From positions 1 through 20,568 of the forward strand of contig JBCCLI010000077.1 in NCBI GenBank assembly GCA_039026975.1: a stretch of 20,568 nt of DNA, in the 5' to 3' direction. The translations under genes were made by a program, and so were the position numbers. The notes below the pieces were generated by a model. That model was given only the letters and a program-made list of their open reading frames with translations, had not been told where the DNA came from and made no database searches. This stretch comes from JBCBKZ01 sp039026975 (GTDB taxonomy: Bacteria; Bacteroidota; Bacteroidia; J057). Within the stretch, counting starts at the first letter, position 1; every line of letters begins with the position of its first letter. Shown here one piece after another: positions 7,728 through 16,241 of this stretch.

Positions 7728-10700
7728 CTAAAGGCTTCCTAGTGTGGTATTATTTAAAGTTATTGGAGGCTCGTCCCCTCCTTCATTCTCACAGTCGTGG
7801 ATCTGGGCTAGTGGGAATACGGTAGTCAGATCATGCAACTTGATGATCAGCTCATTCAGGCTGTTGGAATATTGATTGAGTTGTTGGCTCAATTCGACAT
7901 CATCTTCTACCAGGGTAGAAGTCAGTGGTAAGGTCCCATTTATCTCTTCCGGCAAGTCAGCATGCCGCTGTAGCCAGTCTGTGTAGCAGTTTTCAAATAC
8001 CTGCATCTCACAGTGGCTTATCCAACAAATTTTCACATAGATATGGGCAGGGACTTCCAGACGGATTTTTTTCTCTACAAACTGTCGGAAGCGGATAGAT
8101 TGGAAACGCTCCGGCCAGGAAGGTAGGATAATGCTCATACGGAATGAGTAGGGATCTTCCACTTCCACACAATCACATTCTCCCTCCTTCCGGTGAATGT
8201 CAATGGGGAGGAAACCGTTTTCCTGGCTTCGTTTTCTCAGCAGTATGTGTTCTATGAGATGGAACCCCTCCCTATGCGCATAATCAGTGAAGTAGGCCAG
8301 AATTTCCTCTTGAAATTCTTCCTTAGTGGTAATTAGCGAACTAGTAAATCCAAGTAACCTTCTTTCTCCCTCACAATCCTGAATAAGTTCCCAGCGTGAT
8401 GCGGCTGCCACCCACTCCCAGTTTTCTCCATTAGCGGCAAAAGGAATCAGGTTATCCAGGAAGGAACACATTTGAGTCCTGGAGTTACAGTCTTCATCCT
8501 GTTCTGTTTGAAAGATGACTTGATCCTCATCATTGAGGAGTTCTATTTGGAATTGAGGCTCAAGAGTAGTCCCAATATTAACTATTCTGATGCTTTCGCT
8601 GGCAAATCTTCGCCATGCTATCTCACAGTCCTCTCCTCCTATTCCCAGTAATCTATATATTCTCTTCTGAAAGCCTGTAAGTTCAAACGGCTTACGATAA
8701 TCAAAGGCTTTTCCCCTTTGGCTGCTGGATTCAGGATAGTGTTTCAGCAAGCACTGCTTATCACTAATGACTATGGGCAAGCTATCTTCCTGGTATAGGC
8801 TGTACATCATCAGGCTATACTCCGCAAGATCTTCTGAGAACCTTCCCAAGAGATGATCCAGGAAGCGATTTTTCCTTTCTTGGGCTACTTCATCTGTTTC
8901 AATGATTTCTTCCAGGTTTGAGGATAGATTCAGATAATCTATATACAGCTCTTCCAAGCCGCTAATATTACTGAGTGGCTGGGTGAAATAGCTGTTCACT
9001 TCTGTCTGTTCCCATGAGAATAGCTCTTTGAAATGGTCTAGCTGTGAGAGGTAATTGGCCAGGATCTGTTCAAAGAAAAGTAAGAAGGCCTTTAGCTGCT
9101 TAGATTGCGCCTTCCTGAGTGAGGAGGCAGATCTTCTAACAGTTCCTTGTCCAACTTTATAGGTGGAAGGGAGATCATTTTGGACGGGATAATAGCTCCC
9201 CAGCGATTTGTAGGTTCCTGTAGGTACGGGTAAATCTTTATCATGCCCCTTTAGACGATTCCTAATATTTTGGGTTCTTTTCTCCTGATATAGCTCATTA
9301 GCTCTCCTCAGATTAGGCAGATAAGGAAGACCATTCTTATAGAAAATAAATTTTGATCTTTCGGGCAGGAAGTCTGGGGCAAAGAATTCCTTTTCCTGCA
9401 AGGCTAATAGCCATTCCTCCTGCACCACCACATAATTATCTTCTCCAATGGTAACAACCTGTTCTCCGGCTAGGGCAGGATTCTCGTCAGTAATCAACAG
9501 ATAGCTTAGGAGGGATAGTTCCCTCACTGTTTCTATTCCATCAATATCCATCAAAATTTGATAGATGTCAGAGCTTCTGATACAATTCCTTCTGCTAATG
9601 GCACGAAACTCATCATCATCTATAAAGCCATGATCCAAGAGTGGACCTTCAAATATTTCATCAATGGTTTTCCCCTTGGCTTGTAGTTCTTCTATGGTGT
9701 AGAAATTAACGGAAGGAGAAATATGGAGTTCCATTTGGTAAAAAACCTCTGCCAGCAGCGCTTCTAAATCTGCTTCTGGATGAGCATTAATCTCTGCACA
9801 AACTCCTATTTCTTCCGTTTTGAGCTCCCTTACCTGAATGAGATCTTCACAGAGGTTTCTGACTGTGTGAATCCTGTCTTTCACTGCCTCCCTAATATCT
9901 TGCCGTGTCAGGCTAGAGACCTGAGGCAGGCAAGGCTGATAAGAGACTTCCCAGTGGTAAAAAAAATAATACTGATTGGCGCTCATCGTTCCTGAACCTG
10001 TAAGACCGGAAGTAATCTCCATAGCAGGGAATAGCTCCATAGGATAGGAGGCATTATTATTTCGGCCTAACCGGATGGTAGATCCAGCGGCATCTATTTG
10101 ATACTCTCTCCCTGCCTCTATGGCCCAATTGAGGCTAATCCGGTTTTCAGCCCCCGCCAGAGGAGCAAAGGTTTCTACCACCTGAAGCACCTCTCCTGTT
10201 GCATCTAGCAGTCTCACGCTTACACCTCCCGCATTCTCAGGATAAATGCCTACTGACTCCAGGATGAGTGGGCAATGAACATTGAAAAGCAGTTTCTGCA
10301 TCCCAGCATTTATATACCCAAATCCTGAAGAACCTCCATTAGGGAGTCCTACATTTCCCTTCATGGGTTCTGCCTCCTCCAGGTACTCCAACTCTACAGG
10401 AGAAATGACATAGGTAAATTCCCAATCATAAAAATAAAACCAAGTATCTACTGATGTTCCATCAAACCCAGCCCTTACCTCTGCTACTCTATTAAGATGA
10501 TATGGAAAATTCCCTGTAGGATTTCTGTACAACTCTACAGTAGTAGCATCCGCTTGTAGCAGATAGGTTTGTCCTGCTTCTAACTCAAAATCCACTACCA
10601 GTGGACGCTTCTCTCCTACTGTTTCAGATGTTAGGGTAAACTGACGAGTAGAAACTAGCTCTGGAGGTCCAAGCTCTACTACTCTGAGGAGATTTATCTG

Positions 10701-11381
10701 AAGATTTTCATCAATATCTACACCTACATTATTATGGTAAACATGGACAGTACGTAGTGAACAATCATACCAGGTCTTCACTAGAACCCCTTCTCCACCC
10801 GGGGAAATGAAATTAGCAGCTTCTAGCGCCCCCTCTTCTTCTTCCAATATTCCCAAACGTGCTATCCTATCTTCTTCTTCCACATAGTCTTCATATTCAA
10901 GAAGAATATCAAAAAGCCCATTTAGCTGAATAACATTGGAGAAAGTAGGTAAATCTTCCTGACTCACATCTACTAGTGTTCCCAAGGTTTTATCTAGCCC
11001 ATACTGGATGGACCGGTTCTTACTCACCCACACATTGCGCACACCGTCAATGTCCACCAACCATTTTCTCAGGTCATTAAAGGAGGTGGGATTAGAAGTA
11101 AATATGTGCCTAGCTGTATGGAAAGTTCCCGTATTCTGAAAGCTTCCCTGAACTTCCTCTGTCAGTAAGTCCTTTACTTCAAAGGAAGTCCTGTACCCAA
11201 GGTCCGTAATAGCATAGGCTAATAATTCCAGTATGGTAACCCCTGGGTCATGTGCGTTGAGGTCCGTCCAATAGCTATTGGACAGCTTAGACACATAACT
11301 CAGCCCTACTTCTCTCAGGAGAGCGTAGTCCTGGCTTTCTGCCAGCTGCGGATTTTTTATGAGCGTTATGGCGTCAGACAT
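7728..11381 (-). CDS. afp12: Baseplate wedge protein, Afp12-like, with duplicated beta-domain insert
   Basis: This 1217-aa protein is the second large wedge component of the eCIS baseplate. The N-terminus (HDPGVTILELLAYAITDLGYR at about 44-64) is a typical gpJ/gp6-like opening, and DIDGV/DIDGI turns recur at about 110 and 613. Residues about 207-326 and 370-482 are two related beta-rich modules inserted into this frame. After them come a helical part with RKAQSKQLKAFLLFFEQ at about 756-772, and a C-terminal module at about 1067-1140 with a CxC and DPYSFRMSIILPSWPERF, which I believe recurs in Bacteroidota eCIS wedge proteins. The last 50 residues include a helix and an acidic end. It overlaps the end of the preceding gene by 16 nt, implying translational coupling. 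Assignment as Afp12 rests on these parts plus its position after Afp11. The inserts are not expected in a minimal wedge protein. Confidence 0.92.
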   Translation of the reverse strand: MSDAITLIKNPQLAESQDYALLREVGLSYVSKLSNSYWTDLNAHDPGVTILELLAYAITDLGYRTSFEVKDLLTEEVQGSFQNTGTFHTARHIFTSNPTSFNDLRKWLVDIDGVRNVWVSKNRSIQYGLDKTLGTLVDVSQEDLPTFSNVIQLNGLFDILLEYEDYVEEEDRIARLGILEEEEGALEAANFISPGGEGVLVKTWYDCSLRTVHVYHNNVGVDIDENLQINLLRVVELGPPELVSTRQFTLTSETVGEKRPLVVDFELEAGQTYLLQADATTVELYRNPTGNFPYHLNRVAEVRAGFDGTSVDTWFYFYDWEFTYVISPVELEYLEEAEPMKGNVGLPNGGSSGFGYINAGMQKLLFNVHCPLILESVGIYPENAGGVSVRLLDATGEVLQVVETFAPLAGAENRISLNWAIEAGREYQIDAAGSTIRLGRNNNASYPMELFPAMEITSGLTGSGTMSANQYYFFYHWEVSYQPCLPQVSSLTRQDIREAVKDRIHTVRNLCEDLIQVRELKTEEIGVCAEINAHPEADLEALLAEVFYQMELHISPSVNFYTIEELQAKGKTIDEIFEGPLLDHGFIDDDEFRAISRRNCIRSSDIYQILMDIDGIETVRELSLLSYLLITDENPALAGEQVVTIGEDNYVVVQEEWLLALQEKEFFAPDFLPERSKFIFYKNGLPYLPNLRRANELYQEKRTQNIRNRLKGHDKDLPVPTGTYKSLGSYYPVQNDLPSTYKVGQGTVRRSASSLRKAQSKQLKAFLLFFEQILANYLSQLDHFKELFSWEQTEVNSYFTQPLSNISGLEELYIDYLNLSSNLEEIIETDEVAQERKNRFLDHLLGRFSEDLAEYSLMMYSLYQEDSLPIVISDKQCLLKHYPESSSQRGKAFDYRKPFELTGFQKRIYRLLGIGGEDCEIAWRRFASESIRIVNIGTTLEPQFQIELLNDEDQVIFQTEQDEDCNSRTQMCSFLDNLIPFAANGENWEWVAAASRWELIQDCEGERRLLGFTSSLITTKEEFQEEILAYFTDYAHREGFHLIEHILLRKRSQENGFLPIDIHRKEGECDCVEVEDPYSFRMSIILPSWPERFQSIRFRQFVEKKIRLEVPAHIYVKICWISHCEMQVFENCYTDWLQRHADLPEEINGTLPLTSTLVEDDVELSQQLNQYSNSLNELIIKLHDLTTVFPLAQIHDCENEGGDEPPITLNNTTLGSL

Positions 11382-14300
11382 TTCTCATCAATATCAAAGG
11401 TGATTATATGTGTATCTGCTGATACCAAAACCGAACTAGATGTACTGGCAACGGCTTCTTCAACATCTATTTTCACTTCTGTTTCTGAAATGATATGATC
11501 CATGTGGAAGTCTGTTACGAAGTCCACATAGTCCTGCTCTTCTAAATGGTTGAGGATAAGAGATCTATGAATTTTCCCTCCCAGGCTAAGGTCTTCTCCT
11601 TCCTCATATATCCATGGAGCCAAAAATTGGCGTATAGATTGGATGAGAAGGGTTTCATAGAATCCCCTATTAGCATCCTGGGCGGGATGAAACTTTACCT
11701 TAAAATGTACCCGTACTTCCTCGAAGTCAGGATTCTTTACCTCCAATTGGATAAAGTCTGAAATGAGAGGCTGGATATGATCTCGAATTTCTGTCAGGGT
11801 ATTTAGGCTCACCCTTGGACGCATGGGATCAACTGCATTCCTATTTTGCAGGTTCGGGAGAACAATCAGTTTTACATGACCAGGCGCATGCTCAGATGCA
11901 TCATAGCTATCTGTCTTGATCCGGGTATGATTCAGGCACTTTACTTTGTAGATGTCAGGAAAGACCTGAAGAATGATGCGCTCATAGTCATAAATGGTAA
12001 TTCCCCTGTTTTTATGTCTGAGTCTTTCACTAAGCCGGACGTAGTATTCATTGTACTCCTTTCGGAAAATATCATCTCCAGTAACTGCGGCAGGTGCCTC
12101 CACTTGCTCAGCTATTTTCCCATTGAAAGAGGCAAAGGGTTGGAGCACCTTCTTGATGGCGGCCTGCCGTTCTTGTAGTTTACCTATGCTTTCCGCCGCT
12201 AGGGGAACTGTCAATCTGTTCGAGTCATTCTCCTCTTTTAGGTCAAAGGTAGCCTTCACTGCCTGAGGCATAATGGCAATGGCTTTACTGATAGCAGCCG
12301 TATGATTGGCTACGCTTGCTTTTATCCAGAAAGTAGAACTGGCCAAGCTCGTATGCATATCATTTACTTCCCTGGGAAGAGCGAAACTGATGATACCTGA
12401 AGTCAATAGTCCATTAGTGGTATCTGAGAGAATTTCAGCTGTTTTAAAGTCGAACCATTCATTATGAATAAGGTAGGACCAGACTACCTCCTGCTGGGGA
12501 AGCTCAGGATCAGCGCTTCCTTCCGCCAACTGAAAGAGAATGGATACGGACTGTGGAGGAAGGCTATCTGCCAGCCCAATATAGAGGCTCCCCTCAGCAT
12601 CTGTATAGGTGGTAGTTCCACCTGTATCTGCCCCGTTCGCAACCAGGAATTCAGGAACAATTGAGGATGAGACTACTGCCACCTTTTTGTCTACATTCCT
12701 ATCAAATGGATAAATCTCTTTCCAGCCAAATGGCTCTATATGAAATAATTTCTCTACTCTTTCTTCGAAAGGAGTCTCACTAAAAGAAATGACCTCCCTA
12801 CTCCTGTAAGTAAGACTGATGGAATTAAGCGTGGGGGTGTAAGGTTGGTTAGGAGCATGATCATAGCCGGTAGAGTCATCCACATAGGTGGTAATGGAAG
12901 GGGCATAATTTCCATGGAAGAAATCATTTTCCAGCTCCATCCTGATAAAGCCTCTCCCCAGCTGAGTGCTGAGTTGGGAGAATTCTTCCAGATTTAGCGC
13001 TCTTTCTGGTAAAACGTTCTCTAGGGTAATGTGCTTCTCTGGTTGTGGCTCATTAGTTCCATTCTCAAAGAGAGAATCACTACTCCCTACCCCTTGCCAT
13101 TCTCCTCCTTCCAGTTTTTGGAAACTGACAGTAAAGTAGTTGTTGTTAAATGGACTAGTAGCATCTACTGAGTTATACTCAGCGTAATGATTTCCAAACC
13201 CCTCTTCTGGCAAGTCAGCCCAGTTCAAAGAAAGTTCTATTTCTGGCCTGGAAGTACCTGTCAAGCTTTTTAGGAAAACCTCCGGACTCCCTATAAAAAA
13301 TTTACTTCCCTTCTTAGGTTGTGGCCCAAAGGGCATAAAGGGCTTAGCCGGGTTTAGCAAGCCTATATCATTCTCCAGTAACAGGCTTTTTACCCCCTGA
13401 ACTTCTATTTCAATCTCTATGTGTTGAAGTGCTAGTCCTTGAAAATACTTGTACGGGTAGGACCTGGAGACCTGCTGCCAATTAGGGGAACTCTCGCTCG
13501 GTGTACCAAAAGGGGCATCTACCTGTGCCTGATAGTAATAGCCTTTATGCAACACATACTCCCCTGACTGTATAGAAACTTCTTCTCCATACAGTTTTGC
13601 CTTTTCCTTTATATCAGTAACAGGATCTATGCTGAAGGTATAGTAGAGGTCATTAATCTCATCTACCCCAAGACCATCAATATCCAGGATATCAGAAATA
13701 CTAGCGAATGTGCCTCCTCTGGCTGTACGTTCATTAAGAATATTCTTTGCTACTCCTTCACCAATCTCATATCCTCTTATTTCATTCCCTACATCTGCTC
13801 CAGCAGAAGGATTATCTATGATTGGACCTATTTCGGATTTCCTTGCCGTTACATCTTCCCATGTCTCCGCTTTATTTAAAAATTCAAGTATCCTTTCTTG
13901 AATAGCTTCCGGTATACTACTGGTTGCCTGGGACTTAGTAGTGAGAAAGTTATTAGCCTGAATGCCATTATATCCTGTGATCCCTTCATTATCCAGTATG
14001 AATTTAAGGGCTGGATGGGGAGTAGAGAGTCCTCCCTCATGAACCTCAGGATTATGGGCCAGAAATGCGGCCTCCCCAGCTTGTAACAGCAGATGGATTT
14101 CCATTCTCAGCATGCTTTCGTCTTCCACTGGCTCCCTGGATATATCCACCCTTTCAATACGGGTTTTCACCCAACTCTTTTCTCCAGTAAAATAGGGGGT
14201 GACATTTCCTCGAATTTCTCTGGCAGCTTCGCTCACAACGTCGTTCCCAACATCATAGGTCCAGGCCTTCTCCTCACGGAAGTACAAGCTTAGGTTCAGC

Positions 14301-15544
14301 ATACGCTCCCCTTCTTGCATCAAGAATATGGGAGAACTAACAGCAAAACCTATGTTAGCAAAGGGCATAGCTGTACTACCCAGCGTTTCCCACTTCCCTT
14401 CTTCAGTGAGAATATTTTCCCCTAAGCCATCTAGTGAATCAGCCTCTGGTGCGGCATAAATATTATTAATGGTATACCCGCCACTTCCATCTTCCTCTTT
14501 ATCAATAAATACTGTCTTTAGTGGGGCTACTTCTGTTAGCTGAGCTTTATTTACTAGCAAGTCTTCCTCTGTCTGAAAGAGGATATTTTCTTTGTTGGCA
14601 TCTTTTCCCCCTTTGAGCTGGGTTCCTTCCGCTAATAAATGCTGATCAAAACTCTTGGCAAGTTCAAAGACCATATGTACCTCATCTGGGCGTGCAGGCA
14701 GCGGGTCAATCTGAAGGACGTCCCTGAAATAAAAATTCAGGTGTCTGCGGGTGAGGGTATTGAGGTGATTCTGAGCCAGCTGGAACATTTTCAGGAAGGC
14801 AAGGAATAATCCCATATGTGGTTGATGGGAAGGAAACTGTTCCAGGCTTTCAGTCAGGAACACATCTGACTGATGTATAATAGTATTTAAGCCGTCAAAG
14901 AATAACTGAAATTCCCGCTGCATTTTCCTGCTTGCCGCTGCGAGGTCATCAGTATTAGAAAGGCTCTCAGAGGGGAATAATAGATCATCTGCAATAAGTG
15001 AAGAGATCTCCCAAATATCTGCTCGTAAGCTGCTGGGTTGTGTATAGGCTGTCAGCCCTGTTTCTCCTATTTGTTCCAGGCGCAAAGCGAAGCCTATGAC
15101 ATTTTTCAAACTCGTATTTAGGAGAGACTGAATCATTCTCCTGAGCTCTTTTTCCAGCAATAAACCTTCAACTGACTTTCTGTACCATGTATCCGCTAGC
15201 TGTACCAGTTCAAAAAAGGGGGGAAAGTAAGCCCGAAAGTCTATGGGATCTGAGGTACTAACTTCATTAAACTGCTGCTTAATAGGGTCCAGCGAAGTGA
15301 GCTGAATAATAGAAATGAGTGTAGAAATATCATTTTCAATAAAAGCCACCCAGTCTCCTTCTTCTACATTCTGGGGAGAATAAAACCTGAGGAGCCCGGC
15401 ATACTTTTTAGCATAGGCCAGTAGCTCATCTATTCCTCTTTCATCCACCTGAACAAAGGAGGGATGAAGCGCCCTTACCAGTCTTTGCTTCTGGCTAGTA
15501 CCATCTCTCTGGACAGGATTTAATATGCCACAATCAGCTTTCAT
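11366..15544 (-). CDS. afp11: Baseplate wedge protein, Afp11-like (gp6/gpJ family), with internal insertions
   Basis: At 1392 aa this is the largest gene in the window and the main baseplate wedge protein. The N-terminal 290 residues are mainly helical and include SHQPHMGLFLAFLKMFQLAQ at 239-258. The C-terminal core carries ERLRHKNRGITIYDYERIIL at 1173-1192, then VFPDIYKVKCLNHT at 1194-1207, the signature of eCIS Afp11/gpJ-like proteins, and a later LGGKIHRS turn at 1321-1328. Between them are beta-rich segments plus two unusual inserts: a helix-hairpin-helix-like unit at about 575-640 and a carbohydrate-binding-like unit at about 648-694. The start overlaps the gp25 gene stop as ATGA. The wedge assignment is firm; roles of the inserts are inference. 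Confidence 0.94.
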   Translation of the reverse strand: MKADCGILNPVQRDGTSQKQRLVRALHPSFVQVDERGIDELLAYAKKYAGLLRFYSPQNVEEGDWVAFIENDISTLISIIQLTSLDPIKQQFNEVSTSDPIDFRAYFPPFFELVQLADTWYRKSVEGLLLEKELRRMIQSLLNTSLKNVIGFALRLEQIGETGLTAYTQPSSLRADIWEISSLIADDLLFPSESLSNTDDLAAASRKMQREFQLFFDGLNTIIHQSDVFLTESLEQFPSHQPHMGLFLAFLKMFQLAQNHLNTLTRRHLNFYFRDVLQIDPLPARPDEVHMVFELAKSFDQHLLAEGTQLKGGKDANKENILFQTEEDLLVNKAQLTEVAPLKTVFIDKEEDGSGGYTINNIYAAPEADSLDGLGENILTEEGKWETLGSTAMPFANIGFAVSSPIFLMQEGERMLNLSLYFREEKAWTYDVGNDVVSEAAREIRGNVTPYFTGEKSWVKTRIERVDISREPVEDESMLRMEIHLLLQAGEAAFLAHNPEVHEGGLSTPHPALKFILDNEGITGYNGIQANNFLTTKSQATSSIPEAIQERILEFLNKAETWEDVTARKSEIGPIIDNPSAGADVGNEIRGYEIGEGVAKNILNERTARGGTFASISDILDIDGLGVDEINDLYYTFSIDPVTDIKEKAKLYGEEVSIQSGEYVLHKGYYYQAQVDAPFGTPSESSPNWQQVSRSYPYKYFQGLALQHIEIEIEVQGVKSLLLENDIGLLNPAKPFMPFGPQPKKGSKFFIGSPEVFLKSLTGTSRPEIELSLNWADLPEEGFGNHYAEYNSVDATSPFNNNYFTVSFQKLEGGEWQGVGSSDSLFENGTNEPQPEKHITLENVLPERALNLEEFSQLSTQLGRGFIRMELENDFFHGNYAPSITTYVDDSTGYDHAPNQPYTPTLNSISLTYRSREVISFSETPFEERVEKLFHIEPFGWKEIYPFDRNVDKKVAVVSSSIVPEFLVANGADTGGTTTYTDAEGSLYIGLADSLPPQSVSILFQLAEGSADPELPQQEVVWSYLIHNEWFDFKTAEILSDTTNGLLTSGIISFALPREVNDMHTSLASSTFWIKASVANHTAAISKAIAIMPQAVKATFDLKEENDSNRLTVPLAAESIGKLQERQAAIKKVLQPFASFNGKIAEQVEAPAAVTGDDIFRKEYNEYYVRLSERLRHKNRGITIYDYERIILQVFPDIYKVKCLNHTRIKTDSYDASEHAPGHVKLIVLPNLQNRNAVDPMRPRVSLNTLTEIRDHIQPLISDFIQLEVKNPDFEEVRVHFKVKFHPAQDANRGFYETLLIQSIRQFLAPWIYEEGEDLSLGGKIHRSLILNHLEEQDYVDFVTDFHMDHIISETEVKIDVEEAVASTSSSVLVSADTHIITFDIDEKCLTP

Positions 15545-15954
15545 GGACGTTGGTTAATGCCTTCTACCAAGTAAAATGGATAGACAAAGTTGAATCTACT
15601 ATTGGTGGTTTTGATGGTGTAGTCCACCTCTATTTCTATGCGCCCTTCTTCTGCGATTGGGGTAAGCGTGATCTTATTCAGCTTGATGCGAGGCTCAAAG
15701 TACAGAATGGCAGTTTTAACCAAATCTTCCATATAGGTTTGAAGAGTAGTATTCAATGGCTCAAATAGAAGTCTGTCCATATTACAGCCATACTTAGGAA
15801 GCATCACTCGCTCTCCCACCCTGGTAGTCAGGAGAATATGCAGGCTTTCCTGAATATCCTGTTCCTCCTCACTCATGGAAACCGTTTTGGTAGCCTTAGA
15901 GAAGGTAGGCGGGAATCCCCAGCCTTTACCTAAAAATGAAGTTTGGTCTATCAT
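15541..15954 (-). CDS. afp9: gp25-like baseplate wedge protein (Afp9-like)
   Basis: This 137-aa protein is the small gp25/GPW-family wedge protein that joins the baseplate to the first sheath ring. The sequence FLGKGWGFPPTF at 7-18, then DIQESLHILLTTRVGERVML at about 34-53 and PKYGCNMDRLLFEP, is a near-textbook gp25 pattern. The Glu in GERVM is the conserved residue of the family's EPR-like turn region. An internal ATG at codon 27 would remove the conserved FLGKGW segment, so the first start is preferred. It begins 1 nt after the PAAR gene and ends in an ATGA overlap with Afp11. In Afp, the gp25 gene precedes the PAAR gene; here the order is reversed. Confidence 0.97.
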   Translation of the reverse strand: MIDQTSFLGKGWGFPPTFSKATKTVSMSEEEQDIQESLHILLTTRVGERVMLPKYGCNMDRLLFEPLNTTLQTYMEDLVKTAILYFEPRIKLNKITLTPIAEEGRIEIEVDYTIKTTNSRFNFVYPFYLVEGINQRP

Positions 15955-15955
15955 G

Positions 15956-16234
15956 CTATCCTATCATTACTGTGGGTTCCCCTACTGCAGCAGCTGCCCC
16001 ACAAAGACATGTATCTGATGTTCGTAATGCCGGCATTCCTCCAATGAATACCGTTGTACTTCCCATAGGGAATATGCTAGCTGTAGGCTGGTGACTTACA
16101 GGGGGTAAGGCACACACATGGTTATCAGTAGCTATGGCTGCTGGCATTCCTCCTATCAATACGGTAGGTACTCCAGGCCCTACTATGGTTCCTCCATGTG
16201 TAGTTACATCTGTAACCCTTGCTGCGGCTGGCAT
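15956..16234 (-). CDS. afp10: PAAR-domain spike tip protein (Afp10-like)
   Basis: This 92-aa protein consists of a single PAAR domain, the conical cap that sharpens the central spike. It opens with MPAAARVTDVTTHGG and carries the repeated motif VPTVLIGGMPAA / STTVFIGGMPAL with a third EPTVMIG at the end. Candidate metal ligands are H13, H39, H48 and Cys residues at 41, 75 and 77; PAAR proteins bind one metal ion through His and Cys side chains. There is no N- or C-terminal extension, so it carries no fused effector. It starts 7 nt after the VgrG-like gene and ends 1 nt before the gp25 gene, placing all tip components in one translational block. Confidence 0.97.
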   Translation of the reverse strand: MPAAARVTDVTTHGGTIVGPGVPTVLIGGMPAAIATDNHVCALPPVSHQPTASIFPMGSTTVFIGGMPALRTSDTCLCGAAAAVGEPTVMIG

Positions 16235-16241
16235 ATATTTG

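Noticed and set aside
11846..12178. 110-codon open frame on the plus strand
   Set aside because: It overlaps the most conserved part of the Afp11-like gene on the other strand, so it is a shadow frame.
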